The notes: generated by a model not told the origin, from the letters alone. Positions 1 through 8,036 are shown, counted from the first letter of the stretch. The stretch is DNA of 64,000 nt from CBDAQA01 sp965198865 (GCA_965198865.1 CBDAQA010000003.1:124001-188000), one strand, 5' to 3'. Made by a program: numbers and translations.

Positions 1-152
1 ACCGTCGCCCCGGCCGCCGCGGCAATCTCCAGCGTCCGGTCGGTGCTGCCGCTGTCGACCACGAACACCCGGTTGACCCACCCGGCCAGGCTGGCCAGCG
101 CGTGGCCGATGTTCAGCTCCTCGTTGTGGGTCTGGATCAGGACGTCGACCAT
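1..152 (-). CDS. Glycosyltransferase family 2, N-terminal fragment
   Basis: Read leftwards from the ATG at 152, the frame stays open to the window edge, so only the first 50 residues are visible. It begins MVDVLIQTHNEELNI and continues to VFVVDSGSTDRTLEIA. This is the nucleotide-binding start of a GT-A fold family 2 glycosyltransferase: the QTHNEE strand-turn and the VDSGSTDRT segment are diagnostic. Family members transfer a sugar from a nucleotide sugar to a lipid carrier or growing glycan at the cytoplasmic membrane. It is divergent from the GT4 gene at 229, with a palindrome between them, and probably belongs to the same exopolysaccharide or envelope glycan locus. Acceptor and donor cannot be told from the fragment. 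Confidence 0.85.
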   Translation of the reverse strand, partial: MVDVLIQTHNEELNIGHALASLAGWVNRVFVVDSGSTDRTLEIAAAAGAT

Positions 153-172
153 GCGGGGGGAATCTCCACGGA

Positions 173-200
173 GAGGCCCCGGATGTACATCCGGGGCTCC
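173..200. repeat. Intergenic palindrome, family A
   Basis: Near-perfect palindrome with core CCCCGGATGTACATCCGGGG, lying between the divergent starts of the GT2 fragment and the GT4 gene. It sits upstream of both genes, so this copy cannot be a terminator for either. Related copies are at 2287, 4743, 15019, 27816, 32679 and 36346. Confidence 0.9.
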
Positions 201-228
201 GTGAGTATATCGGTCCGGTTCGCCCGCC

Positions 229-1425
229 ATGCGCATCCTGCACGTCATCCCCACGATCGACCCCAACGCCGGCGGGCCGGCGCTGATCTGCACGAAGCTC
301 GCGATCGCCCAGGCCCGGCTCGGGCACGACGTGACGATCCTGGCGTACGAGCCGCCGCCCGCGGGTCGGGAGCGGATCCTCGCCGAGAACGGCCGGACGG
401 CCGGGTTCGACCGGCTCACGCTGCGCAACCTACCGCCGATCACCCTCCGCGAGCGCGTGACCGGCCGCCACGCCAGGGCCGCCGCCGGACGGCTGGTGCC
501 GAACGCCGACGTCGTCCACCTGCACGGCCTCTGGGAAACGGCCCTGCTCCACGCCGCCACCGCCGCCCGGCGGCACGGCAAGCCCTACCTGATCCTGCTG
601 AACGGCATGCTGATGCCCTGGGCCATGGCGCGCGGCGTGATACATAAACAGATCGCCCTCCGCCTCGGCTGGCATCGGGCGCTGGCTCACTGCGTCCCCC
701 ACTTCGGCAGCGACGACGAGGCCGCCGCCTTCCGCGCGCTCGGCTTCCACAACTCCGGCGTCGTCATTCCCAACGGCGCATTCCCCGACGAGTACGCCGA
801 CCTGCCCCCGGCCGGCACGTTCCGCGCCGCCCATCCCGAGTTGGCCGACCACCCGTACGTCCTGTTCGTCGGCCGGCTGCACCAGCAGAAGGGGATCGAC
901 CTGCTGCTGGCCGCGTTCGACCGCGTGGCGCAGCGGCACCCCACGGTGAGACTGGTCATCGCCGGCCCCGATTATGGGGTCGACATCGAATCTCACTCCG
1001 GGCGAAGCCCACCGCGCCGCGGTGGCTCTGCCGGACCCACGGCAGGGCCGTGGGCTTCACGACTCCTCCGCCTCGGCCCCATCTACGGCCGCGACAAGCT
1101 CGCCGCCCTGCGCGACGCCGCCTGCTTCTGCCTGCCCAGCCGGCACGAGGGGTTCAGCCTCGCCGTGCTCGAGGCCCTCGCCTGCGGCGTTCCCGTCGTC
1201 ATCAGCACCGAGTGCCACTTCCCCGAGGTCGCCACCGCCGCCGCCGGCGTCGTCACGTCGTTGGACCCGGCCGCCATCGCAGACGGGTTGCTGGCGGTCT
1301 TGGCCGACCCCTCGTTCCGCGCCCGTGCCACGCCGTTCATCGCCGAGCGGTACAACTGGATGACCGTGGCCGCGGCGACCGTCGACGCCTACAGGGGCCG
1401 GGTCGGCCGCGCGTCCGACGCGTGA
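229..1425 (+). CDS. Glycosyltransferase family 4 (GT-B)
   Basis: 398 residues starting MRILHVIPTIDPNAGGPA, a typical GT4 opening. The C-terminal half has the donor-site EX7E motif in HEGFSLAVLEALACGVPVV. It probably adds a sugar to a glycan in the cytoplasm. It is a close paralogue of the minus-strand gene at 9568-10653 (shared IPTIDP/VTSLDP start, CHFPEVATA near the end). Unlike that paralogue, the stretch between GPDYG (about residue 246) and LGPIYGRDK (about 283) is replaced by a low-complexity Ser/Pro/Gly/Arg segment. That segment is encoded by an inverted repeat (1004-1058), as if a palindrome had been inserted in frame. Whether the enzyme tolerates it is unknown. Confidence 0.9.
   Translation: MRILHVIPTIDPNAGGPALICTKLAIAQARLGHDVTILAYEPPPAGRERILAENGRTAGFDRLTLRNLPPITLRERVTGRHARAAAGRLVPNADVVHLHGLWETALLHAATAARRHGKPYLILLNGMLMPWAMARGVIHKQIALRLGWHRALAHCVPHFGSDDEAAAFRALGFHNSGVVIPNGAFPDEYADLPPAGTFRAAHPELADHPYVLFVGRLHQQKGIDLLLAAFDRVAQRHPTVRLVIAGPDYGVDIESHSGRSPPRRGGSAGPTAGPWASRLLRLGPIYGRDKLAALRDAACFCLPSRHEGFSLAVLEALACGVPVVISTECHFPEVATAAAGVVTSLDPAAIADGLLAVLADPSFRARATPFIAERYNWMTVAAATVDAYRGRVGRASDA
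1004..1058. repeat. Inverted repeat inside the GT4 coding region
   Basis: Arms GAAGCCCA (1004-1011) and TGGGCTTC (1051-1058) enclose further GC-rich complementary stretches (ACCGCGCCGCGGT at 1011-1023). The encoded peptide (SGRSPPRRGGSAGPT...) does not fit the GT4 fold and is absent from the paralogue at 9568-10653. This suggests an inserted or expanded palindromic element rather than ancestral coding sequence. Confidence 0.55.
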
Positions 1426-1512
1426 CCGGCAACAGATGCCGCCGGCATGGGCCCGAGCGTGCTGCCCGGACGTGACGTCGCCGGCCGAGCCGTGGCGTGT
1501 TAACTTCGGTCC

Positions 1513-2208
1513 ATGAAGATCACCCCGGTCTCCCCCAACGCTCGCCAGCTCACCCGCTTCGGCCTGGTGAACTGCTACCTGGTCCGTGAGTCCGACGGCC
1601 TCACCCTGATCGACACGGGAATCGCCGGCACCGGCAAGGCCATCCTCGCCGCCGCCGAATCCGTGGGCGCGCCGATCCGCCGCATCCTGCTGACCCACGC
1701 CCACACCGACCACGTCGGGTCCGTCGACGAGCTGGCCGGGCACCTGCCCGGCGTCGTCGTCGCCGCCAACGAGCGGTCGCTGCCGCTGCTCCGCCGTCCG
1801 GCCGACCGGGGCGTCCGCCCCGACGAGCCACGGGACAAAGTCCGCGGTGGCCTGCCCGGCATCGTGACCCCCGTCACTCGCCTCGTGAGCGACGGCGAGC
1901 TGTTCGGCTCACTCCGCTGCATCGCCACGCCCGGTCACATCCCCGGCCACGTCGCCTTCCTCGACGAGCGGGACGGGACCCTCTACGCCGGCGACGAGCT
2001 CTCCGCCGTCGGCCGCCTCGCCATCTGCGGCTGGACGCCGTGGTACTTCCCGATCCCCACCCTGGTCATGTGGTCCAAACCGCTGGCCCTGGACAGTGCC
2101 CGCAAGCTCCTCGCCCACCCGATCCAGCGGTTCGCCTGCGGCCACGGGGCCATCCGCCCCGGCGGAAGCGCCGACCTGTCAGCCTTGGTGGCGCAAGCCG
2201 CCGGGTGA
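1513..2208 (+). CDS. MBL-fold metallo-hydrolase
   Basis: 231 residues with the metallo-beta-lactamase fold signature THAHTDHVGS at about residue 60 (the HxHxDH metal motif), a later GHIPGHVAF segment (third His) and YAGDELS (bridging Asp). A last His lies in FACGHGAI. These ligands predict a binuclear zinc or iron hydrolase; family members include lactonases, glyoxalase II-like thioesterases and phosphodiesterases. There is no signal peptide, so it is probably cytoplasmic. It lies between two glycosyltransferase genes on the same strand but is separated from both. The substrate cannot be assigned. Confidence 0.9.
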   Translation: MKITPVSPNARQLTRFGLVNCYLVRESDGLTLIDTGIAGTGKAILAAAESVGAPIRRILLTHAHTDHVGSVDELAGHLPGVVVAANERSLPLLRRPADRGVRPDEPRDKVRGGLPGIVTPVTRLVSDGELFGSLRCIATPGHIPGHVAFLDERDGTLYAGDELSAVGRLAICGWTPWYFPIPTLVMWSKPLALDSARKLLAHPIQRFACGHGAIRPGGSADLSALVAQAAG

Positions 2209-2286
2209 GTGCGACGACCCGCCTCCCCTCTTCATCGACATGGGGCCAAGCCGATGTGGCCGATCCAGATCAGGCCCGCCTCGCGA

Positions 2287-2314
2287 GAGGCACCGGATGT
2301 CCATCCGGGGCTCC
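2287..2314. repeat. Intergenic palindrome, family A
   Basis: GAGGCACCGG...CCATCCGGGGCTCC, the family A palindrome with one arm mismatch. It lies directly before the ribosome-binding site of the next glycosyltransferase gene (GGAGGG at 2315-2320). Confidence 0.85.
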
Positions 2315-2324
2315 GGAGGGCCGC

Positions 2325-3443
2325 GTGACGCCCCCGCCACCGCTCCGCGTGCTGCACCTGACCGCCGGCTCCGACGCCGGCGGTTTGTCACGGTACATCC
2401 TCGACCTCGGCACCGCCATGACCGCCGCCGGCCACACGGTCGCCGTCGCCGGCGAGCGCGGCGCGTGGCACGACCTGTTCGCCAAGTCGTCCCTGCCGTG
2501 GATCGACGTGCCGCTCAAGGGCCACCCTTGGGCGCTCTGGCGAGCTTCGCGCACGCTGTCCCGTTGGATCGAGCGGAACCCCATCGACCTGCTGCACGTC
2601 CACTACCGTCGCCCGACGTTGGTGGGTCGCCTGATTCAGCGGTCACACCCCCTGCCGATGCTCTACACGTTGCACCTGTCCGACCTCGCCGTGCGCGGCC
2701 CAATGGGCTTGCTGTCCGACTTCGGCGACCACACCCACGCCCCCTCGGCCGACGCCCTGCGCTGGCTCGCCCACGTCCCCCGCGTCCCCGCCGACGACAT
2801 CACCGTCATCCCCCACGGCATCGACCCCGCCCGGTTCGCCGTCCCCGACGGTGCCACCCGCGCCGCCGCTCGGGCATCGTTCGACATTTCTCCCGGCCAG
2901 ACCGTCGCCGCCTACGTCGGCCGGTTCGACCACCCCAAGAATGTCGGCTGGCTGCTCGACGTCGCCGCCGCTCTCCCAATGGTCTGCCTGCTGCTCGTCG
3001 GCGAGGGTCCCGACGAGCCCGCCCTCCGCGCCCGGATTGCCAAGGATCGGCTCACCAACGTCACCCTGCTCGTCGGCCGCCGCGATCCAGTCCCCGTCTA
3101 CCACGCCGCCGATGCCCTGCTGCTGCCCAGCGGCCGCGAGGGGTTCTCGCTGGTGTGCGCCGAGGCCATGAGCTGCGGCATCCCCGTGCTCCGCACCCGA
3201 ACCGCCGGGACCAGCGAGCTGGTGGTTGAGAACGGTACCGGCCGGTCGACCCCGATCGACCGCCACGCCTTCGTGTCGGCCGCCGCAACGTTCCTGACCG
3301 ACCCCGACCCGCTCCGCCAGTTGGGCCGGCGGGCCGCCCAGCACGTCCGCCAACGGCTGACCTTCGACCGGCAACTGTCGGAAACGATCGCCCTCTACCG
3401 CCAGCTCATCGCCGCCCGCCTGCTGCCAATATCGGGGAGGTGA
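2325..3443 (+). CDS. Glycosyltransferase family 4 (GT-B)
   Basis: About 372 residues from a GTG start at 2325, chosen because GGAGGG lies 4 bases upstream and the GT4 domain (LRVLHLTAGSDAGGLSRYI) begins right after it. The longer frame to 2040 only overlaps the preceding gene. Family marks are the N-terminal AGGLSR glycine loop, HVHYRRP, VIPHGIDPARF before the donor domain, AYVGRFDHPKN, and the EX7E motif in REGFSLVCAEAMSCG. Expected role: cytoplasmic transfer of a hexose in exopolysaccharide or lipid-linked glycan synthesis. It is not closely similar to the GT4 paralogue pair at 229 and 9568. Donor and acceptor are unknown. Confidence 0.9.
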   Translation: MTPPPPLRVLHLTAGSDAGGLSRYILDLGTAMTAAGHTVAVAGERGAWHDLFAKSSLPWIDVPLKGHPWALWRASRTLSRWIERNPIDLLHVHYRRPTLVGRLIQRSHPLPMLYTLHLSDLAVRGPMGLLSDFGDHTHAPSADALRWLAHVPRVPADDITVIPHGIDPARFAVPDGATRAAARASFDISPGQTVAAYVGRFDHPKNVGWLLDVAAALPMVCLLLVGEGPDEPALRARIAKDRLTNVTLLVGRRDPVPVYHAADALLLPSGREGFSLVCAEAMSCGIPVLRTRTAGTSELVVENGTGRSTPIDRHAFVSAAATFLTDPDPLRQLGRRAAQHVRQRLTFDRQLSETIALYRQLIAARLLPISGR

Positions 3444-3445
3444 AC

Positions 3446-3494
3446 CGCCGAGGCACGGTGACACGGAGCGGGACCTCTCCGTGCCTCCGTGGCG
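3446..3494. repeat. Inverted repeat, CACGGAG-type (family C)
   Basis: Arms at 3446-3468 (CGCCGAGGCACGGTGACACGGAG) and 3477-3494 (CTCCGTGCCTCCGTGGCG) form a hairpin just past the stop of the GT4 gene. It is built of short CACGGAG-like words, as in the copies at 10675, 13773, 33356 and 61655. Confidence 0.8.
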
Positions 3495-3655
3495 ACCCCG
3501 CATTTGCCCCATCCACCGAAAAACTTGACACCTCGGTGGCCCCGTTTACCATTCGAGTCGGCGCGAGGGTGCCCGCCCGATTGCGCCGTCGTCGCTGACC
3601 GCCCGGAGAGAGGGCCGGCCAAGGCCGGTCTGCCCGCCCGCATAAGGAGCCCGCC

Positions 3656-4519
3656 GTGAGTCCACTGACCAAGACGTTCGTCGTGTTGCTGGTCGTGATG
3701 TCGCTGTTGTCGGCCGCCGGGTTCGTCGTGTTCGTGAACCAGGCGCAGAACTTCCGCGTCTCGCTCGCCAGTGCCAATGCCAGCCTGAGCCAGAAGACGG
3801 CCGACCTCACCACGGCCAAGAACCAGGCCATCACGCTCGCCGTCCAGGTCGCCGCCGCCCAGAAGGATGCCGAGGCCGCCCAGGCCGAGAACACCCGCCT
3901 CGCCAGCGCCGACGCCGCCACGATCGCCGACCTCAAGGCCCAGATCGCCACCGATAAGAGTCAGGCCACCATCGCCGCCGTCACCACCGACAACGTGACC
4001 CAAGCGCTGACCGCCTCTGAGGCCCAGCGCAAGGGCATCAGCGACGCCCTCGCCGCCGCCCGCACCGAGCTCGACACGACCAACAAGAAGCTGTCCGATG
4101 ACGACGTGGCCATCTCCGACCTGACCAACAAGCTCGACGTCTCCAACCGCAAGGTGACCGACTTCAGCGAGCAGGTCGCCCAGGGCAAGGCCGACGGCGA
4201 GCGCTACCTCAAGATCCTCCAGGAGCACGGCCTGTCGCCCACCTCCACCCCCGACACGATCAGCCTCAGCGCCCCGTCCATCAACGGCGTCATCCGCGAC
4301 GCCCGGCCGATCAACGGCATCGCCTACGCCACCATCTCGGTCGGCTCGGCCGAGCAGGTCACCAAGGGCATGAAGTTCCACGTGATCGACCGCGAGCACA
4401 CCAAGTTCCTCGGCGAGCTGGTGATCGACTCGGTCGACCTGCACGAGGCCACCGGCAAGCTGGAAGGCCCCAACATCGCCGACGTCCGCGTCGGGACCGA
4501 CGTCCGCACCCAGCTCTGA
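3656..4519 (+). CDS. Membrane-anchored coiled-coil protein, unknown function
   Basis: 287 residues from a GTG start at 3656 with AAGGAG 5-10 bases upstream. An N-terminal membrane anchor (about residues 6-25, FVVLLVVMSLLSAAGFVVFV) is followed by about 160 residues of Ala/Lys/Asp/Thr-rich heptad sequence, clearly coiled coil. A C-terminal globular part (about 195-287) contains ISLSAPSINGVIRD and KGMKFHVIDREHTKFLGELV, a compact beta-rich domain. The protein is probably anchored in the cytoplasmic membrane with the coiled coil and beta domain outside. A 53-residue single-span membrane protein starts 29 bases downstream, probably in the same transcript. I do not recognise a named family. Confidence 0.85.
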   Translation: MSPLTKTFVVLLVVMSLLSAAGFVVFVNQAQNFRVSLASANASLSQKTADLTTAKNQAITLAVQVAAAQKDAEAAQAENTRLASADAATIADLKAQIATDKSQATIAAVTTDNVTQALTASEAQRKGISDALAAARTELDTTNKKLSDDDVAISDLTNKLDVSNRKVTDFSEQVAQGKADGERYLKILQEHGLSPTSTPDTISLSAPSINGVIRDARPINGIAYATISVGSAEQVTKGMKFHVIDREHTKFLGELVIDSVDLHEATGKLEGPNIADVRVGTDVRTQL

Positions 4520-4548
4520 GCCAACCCCTTCACTGACGAGGCACACCC

Positions 4549-4710
4549 ATGAGCCGAGCCGTTGCCGCCGACGTGATCGTCGAGAAGCCGCAGAACAACA
4601 TCTACACCGTGCTGGTAATCGCCGCGACCGTCGCCCAGGCGATCGCGTTCCTGGCCATCTACAGCAAGTTTTCCGAGATCTTCGCCGAGGGCAAGTCGCT
4701 CTTCGGCTGA
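4549..4710 (+). CDS. Small single-span membrane protein (53 aa)
   Basis: ATG at 4549 to TGA at 4710. A short charged N terminus (MSRAVAADVIVEKPQNN) leads into one hydrophobic helix (about residues 19-41, IYTVLVIAATVAQAIAFLAI), ending KFSEIFAEGKSLFG. It lies 29 bases behind the coiled-coil protein gene on the same strand, with GACGAGG upstream as a possible ribosome-binding site. Codon use matches its neighbours (almost all third positions G or C), which supports real coding. Function is unknown; a membrane partner of the upstream protein is the simplest guess. Confidence 0.7.
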   Translation: MSRAVAADVIVEKPQNNIYTVLVIAATVAQAIAFLAIYSKFSEIFAEGKSLFG

Positions 4711-4742
4711 TTGCGGACCAAGGCAGTATCCACTCGCAGATG

Positions 4743-4769
4743 GAGCCCCGGATGTACATCCGGGGCTTC
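4743..4769 (+). terminator. Family A palindrome, possible terminator of the 3656-4710 pair
   Basis: Hairpin with core CCCCGGATGTACATCCGGGG followed by CTTCTTCG, 33 bases after the stop at 4710. Its position and the pyrimidine tail suit transcription termination, but the U-tract is weak. The same palindrome also occurs upstream of genes, so the role is uncertain. Confidence 0.55.
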
Positions 4770-4795
4770 TTCGTGCGCGGTGAGTGCTCCGTAGC

Positions 4796-6295
4796 TCACC
4801 GCCCCTTCGTCTCCAGCAGCACGCTGACGAACCCCGGTGCCGGCACCGTCGCCCGCGCCCGCCCGTCGGCCACCGTCACCGTCGCGCCCGTCGGCCGCAC
4901 GCGGTGCGGGTCGCCCCAGGTGTTGGCCGCCTTGGGGTCGGTCCCGCCCAGCGCCGTCGCGCTGCTGGCGGCGACGATCCGCCGGTCGTTCAGCGCCACG
5001 TCAACCGTGAGCGGGGCCGACGCATCCCGATTGGTCAGGAACAGGCTGACGCGCCCCGTAGCGGCGTCGTATGTGGCGGCCGCGTCGAGCGACGGCACGT
5101 CGCCCCGGGCACCCGCGGCATACCGGTCGCCCCCGACCGCCGGCGTCAGCGACACGCCGCTCGCGTGGCGGCTGAACGCCAGGAACGGGTAGTAGATGCT
5201 CTGGATCAGTAGCCCCTCGGGCCGGGTCAGCACCGGCGCGATCACGTTCACCACCTGCGCGATGCACGCCACCTTCACCACGTCCGCCCGGCGGACGAAC
5301 GCGGCCAGGTACTGGGCGCACACCAGCGCGTCCTCCAGGTTGTACACCTCCTCCAGCAGGTGCGGCGCCCGCTGCCACCGCCCGTCGCCGCCGCGGTCCT
5401 TGTACCAGACGTTCCACTCGTCGAACGAGACGTACACCCGCCGGTCCGACCGCCGCCGCCCCCGCACGTATGCCAGCAGCCCGGCGTAGTCGTCGATCAC
5501 CCGGTCGATCTCCACCCCCTCGGCCAGGAACCACGGCGTGTCCTGCCGATCGTTGTTGCTGTACCGGTGGGCCGAGATGAAGTCGACGTGGTCCCAGCAC
5601 GTCTCAAGCGTCACCCGGTCGTACTCCAGGTACGTCGGCAAATCACGCGTCGACGACCCGCACGCCACCGTTTGGATCGACGGGTCCATCCCCTTCATCA
5701 TCCCCGCCGCGGCCCGCGCCCGGCGCGCGTACTCGTCGGCCGGCACGTGCCCCGCCTGCCACGGCCCGTCCATCTCGTTGCCCAGGCACCACAGCTTCAC
5801 GCCGTACGGCTCGGCCCGACCGTTCGCCCTCCGCTGGTCCGCCCAGTGCGTCCCGACCGGCAGGTTGCAGTACTCCAGCAGCTGGGCCGCCTCGGCCGCC
5901 CCGGCCGTGCCCAGGTTCACCGCCATCATCGGTGCCGTGCCGAGCACGTCGCACCACTTCATGAACTCGTCGGTGCCGAACTGGTTCGACTCGACCGACC
6001 GCCACGCGTAGTCCGGCCGGCTCGGCCGCCGCGCCCTCGGGCCGACCCCATCGCGCCAGTCGGCGGCGCTCACGTAGTTCCCGCCGGGGTAGCGCATCAC
6101 CGGCATCGCCAGCGGCCGCAGCACGTCCAGCACGTCCCGGCGGAACCCGTTCGCGTCCGACAGCGGGCTGCCCGGGTCGTACACCCCACCGTACACCGCC
6201 CGCCCCAGGTGTTCGAGGAACCCCCCGAAGATCCGGCGGTCGACCGGGCCAACGTGGAACTGCGTGTCGAGCGTGACGGTGGCGCTGGCGGGCAT
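4796..6295 (-). CDS. Alpha-L-arabinofuranosidase, GH51
   Basis: 499 residues, the usual GH51 length. The start was set at the ATG at 6295, where the family N terminus (VGPVDRRIFGGFLEHLGRAVYGG) begins. It hydrolyses terminal alpha-L-arabinofuranosyl links in arabinan and arabinoxylan fragments with retention. The catalytic acid/base Glu is in CLGNEMDGPWQ (about residue 174) and the nucleophile Glu in SFDEWNVWY (about 293), matching the spacing known for GH51 enzymes. GGNYVSAADWRDGVGP is the conserved substrate loop. No signal peptide is visible, so it probably acts in the cytoplasm on imported oligosaccharides. It is divergent from the LigD_N gene, with 27 bases between the starts. Confidence 0.93.
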   Translation of the reverse strand: MPASATVTLDTQFHVGPVDRRIFGGFLEHLGRAVYGGVYDPGSPLSDANGFRRDVLDVLRPLAMPVMRYPGGNYVSAADWRDGVGPRARRPSRPDYAWRSVESNQFGTDEFMKWCDVLGTAPMMAVNLGTAGAAEAAQLLEYCNLPVGTHWADQRRANGRAEPYGVKLWCLGNEMDGPWQAGHVPADEYARRARAAAGMMKGMDPSIQTVACGSSTRDLPTYLEYDRVTLETCWDHVDFISAHRYSNNDRQDTPWFLAEGVEIDRVIDDYAGLLAYVRGRRRSDRRVYVSFDEWNVWYKDRGGDGRWQRAPHLLEEVYNLEDALVCAQYLAAFVRRADVVKVACIAQVVNVIAPVLTRPEGLLIQSIYYPFLAFSRHASGVSLTPAVGGDRYAAGARGDVPSLDAAATYDAATGRVSLFLTNRDASAPLTVDVALNDRRIVAASSATALGGTDPKAANTWGDPHRVRPTGATVTVADGRARATVPAPGFVSVLLETKGR

Positions 6296-6322
6296 CGGCG
6301 AAATGCTACAGTGTCCGTCCCC

Positions 6323-6688
6323 ATGCGTCAGGCCGACCCGCCCGTTCTGCGCTACGCCGTCCTGCACCACACCGGCGTGCCATCGCCGCACTTCGACGTG
6401 CTGGTCGAGCCCCGCCCCGGCGCCGACCTGGCGACGTGGCGATCCCCCGATTGGCCGGTTGAGGCCCCCACGCCGGTCGAGCGGATCAAGGATCACCGCC
6501 GCATCTACCTGGACTACGAGGGTGCCCTCGGCGGCGGCCGCGGCACCGTCGAGCGCGTCGCCGGCGGAACGTGTCACGTGGACGTCGGCGCGGCGGGGGT
6601 CTGGACCGTCACCCTGCGCAGCGGCGCCGTCGGCACGCTTACGTTTCGGCCGACGAGCGACGGCCGGTGGCAACTGAGCCGCGCCTGA
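6323..6688 (+). CDS. LigD_N-type 3'-phosphoesterase-like protein, stand-alone
   Basis: 121 residues. The pattern H-H-x6-HFDVLVE near the N terminus, followed by TWRSPDWP, then KDHRRIYLDYEGALGGGRGTV, matches the LigD_N family (Pfam DNA polymerase ligase N-terminal domain), short single-domain forms of which I recall from planctomycetes. In bacterial LigD this domain is a Mn-dependent phosphoesterase that trims 3' ends to a 3'-OH. The His, His and Asp metal positions look kept, but the Arg of the canonical HYDFRLE motif is replaced by Leu, so activity is uncertain. Start ATG 6323. The gene is 27 bases from the divergent GH51 start and 70 bases upstream of a DUF3891 gene. Confidence 0.75.
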   Translation: MRQADPPVLRYAVLHHTGVPSPHFDVLVEPRPGADLATWRSPDWPVEAPTPVERIKDHRRIYLDYEGALGGGRGTVERVAGGTCHVDVGAAGVWTVTLRSGAVGTLTFRPTSDGRWQLSRA

Positions 6689-6758
6689 CCGAAGCGCTGG
6701 CTGCGACACGCCGGCGCGATCGTGCCGATCGCCGGCCGGCGTGCTACGCTCCGGCGGC

Positions 6759-7586
6759 ATGATTCGCCGCGATGCCGGGTCCGACTGGCTGCTGATCTCC
6801 CAACCCGACCACGCGGCCGTCGCCGCCCGCCTCGCCGCCCACGTCGGAGGTCGCCGGTTCGCGCCGCTCATCGCCCAGCGCGACTCGGTCGTCGCCGCCG
6901 TCGCCGCCCACGACGACGGCTGGAACGAGCACGACCAGGCTCCCATCATTGATGCCCACGGCCGACCGCTCGACGTGTTCGACGCGCCCCGGGCCGTCGC
7001 CCTGACGGCGTGGTCGGCCTCCACCGAGCGGGCGACCATCGCCGCCGGTCCCTACGCGGGGCTGCTGGTGAGCCTGCACGGGCTGTCGCTCAGCATCCGC
7101 GCCGCCGGCACCGGCGGGTTCGACCTGTCGACCGCCCGGGCCGTGTTCGAGGTGAACCAGTTTCAGCACCGCGAGATCGAGCGCCAGGGCCACCTGCGCG
7201 AGGCGGTCGGCCTGCCGACCGACATCCCGCTGCAGCACGGCATCGCCGAGCCCGGCGCCAGCGCCGGCGACGACCGCCTCACATACCACTTCCGCCTGCT
7301 GCAGGCGATGGACCTGATCAGCCTGTGCGCCTGCTGCACCCACCCGCCCGCCGACCGCACCGACGAACTGCTGCCGACGCCCGGCGCGCGCCCCTGGCGG
7401 CTCCGCATCAGCCGCGACGGCCGCGGCGTCGTTCGCGTCACGCCGTGGCCCTTCGACGCGGCTCGGATCGAAATGTCCGTGCGCTGCCGACGACTGCCGG
7501 CCCGGCCGTTCGACGACGTGGCGACATTTCGCGCCGCCCACGCCGCCGCACCGGTCGAGACGATCCCGGTGGTCCTCCGCGCCTGA
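6759..7586 (+). CDS. DUF3891 family protein
   Basis: 275 residues from ATG 6759. MIRRDAGSDWLLISQPDHA and the HDDGWNEHDQ motif are the hallmarks of DUF3891, an uncharacterised family of soluble proteins. Repeated His/Asp positions (SQPDHA, AAHDDGWNEHD, FQHREIERQ) suggest a metal site of HD type, but no activity is known. There is no signal peptide or membrane helix. It lies between the LigD_N gene and the RNA ligase gene on the same strand, 70 bases behind the first. A palindromic region and a terminator separate it from the ligase. Confidence 0.85.
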   Translation: MIRRDAGSDWLLISQPDHAAVAARLAAHVGGRRFAPLIAQRDSVVAAVAAHDDGWNEHDQAPIIDAHGRPLDVFDAPRAVALTAWSASTERATIAAGPYAGLLVSLHGLSLSIRAAGTGGFDLSTARAVFEVNQFQHREIERQGHLREAVGLPTDIPLQHGIAEPGASAGDDRLTYHFRLLQAMDLISLCACCTHPPADRTDELLPTPGARPWRLRISRDGRGVVRVTPWPFDAARIEMSVRCRRLPARPFDDVATFRAAHAAAPVETIPVVLRA

Positions 7587-7590
7587 CCCG

Positions 7591-7657
7591 TTTGGCGACG
7601 GCCCGGCGGGCCGGGCTTCAACCTCTCGAAGCCCGGTCTTCCGGGCCGTCGCCAAGA
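7591..7657. repeat. Intergenic inverted repeat, family B
   Basis: Arms TTTGGCGACGGCCCGGCGGG and its near complement ending GGGCCGTCGCCAAGA, directly after the DUF3891 stop. Family B palindromes (GCGACGGCCC...GGGCCGTCGC) also occur at 19987, 23791, 51603 and 57909. Confidence 0.85.
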
Positions 7658-7663
7658 GACGGC

Positions 7664-7779
7664 TTCAGAACCGAACCTTTGCTCCCAAGCCGGTCTCTGA
7701 GGTACTCCGAAGAGCCGGATCAACCGTGAACATCCGGCTCTTCAAAGTACCTCAGAGACCGGCTTGGATGGGTTCTGAA
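7664..7779. repeat. Long nested inverted repeat
   Basis: A 35-base arm at 7686-7720 pairs with 7732-7766 around an 11-base loop, with only one or two mismatches or bulges. Outer arms TTCAGAACC (7664-7672) and GGTTCTGAA (7771-7779) pair as well. The transcript would fold into a very long hairpin. It is not part of any gene I can support. Confidence 0.85.
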
Positions 7780-7979
7780 ACCATCGCCAAATGGTTTGCT
7801 TGACGCGTCCCGGCGCGATGCACACCATGTCGCCGCCGATGATCGCGCGTCCCGCCATGTTCGCCTTACCCGTAACGACCGATATGAGGTCGACCGGCTC
7901 TGTCGCGCCAGCGATCAGTAACGGCGAGATCGCGTACCCCATCACCCCGTAGCGGCCGGCACGTTCACCCACGCTTTTC
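7780..7979. other. Unassigned lower-GC stretch before the RNA ligase
   Basis: About 200 bases with lower GC than the surroundings. Both strands hold short open frames: plus 7818-7952 (44 codons) and minus about 7942-7742 (66 codons, starting MGYAISPLLIAGATEPV). I cannot choose between a small gene, a gene remnant or an untranslated leader. Together with the two repeats before it and the terminator after it, it makes 450 bases without a supported gene. Confidence 0.4.
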
Positions 7980-8016
7980 AACGCCCGGCCCCCCACGCGG
8001 CCGGGCGTTTTCTTTT
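7980..8016 (+). terminator. Intrinsic terminator just upstream of the RNA ligase
   Basis: Arms AACGCCCGGCC (7980-7990) and GGCCGGGCGTT (7999-8009), an 8-base loop, then TTTCTTTT. This is the best Rho-independent terminator in the window and points along the plus strand. Only 20 bases separate its T-tract from the ligase ATG at 8037, too few for a separate promoter. It therefore either ends the DUF3891 transcript with the ligase promoter embedded upstream, or works as an attenuator in the ligase leader. Confidence 0.8.
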
Positions 8017-8036
8017 GTCCCCCGGGAGGAGTTCCC

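Noticed and set aside
102..647. Long plus-strand frame overlapping the GT4 start
   Set aside because: Arg/Pro/Ala-rich translation typical of an out-of-frame reading of GC-rich DNA; the GT4 frame has all the motifs.
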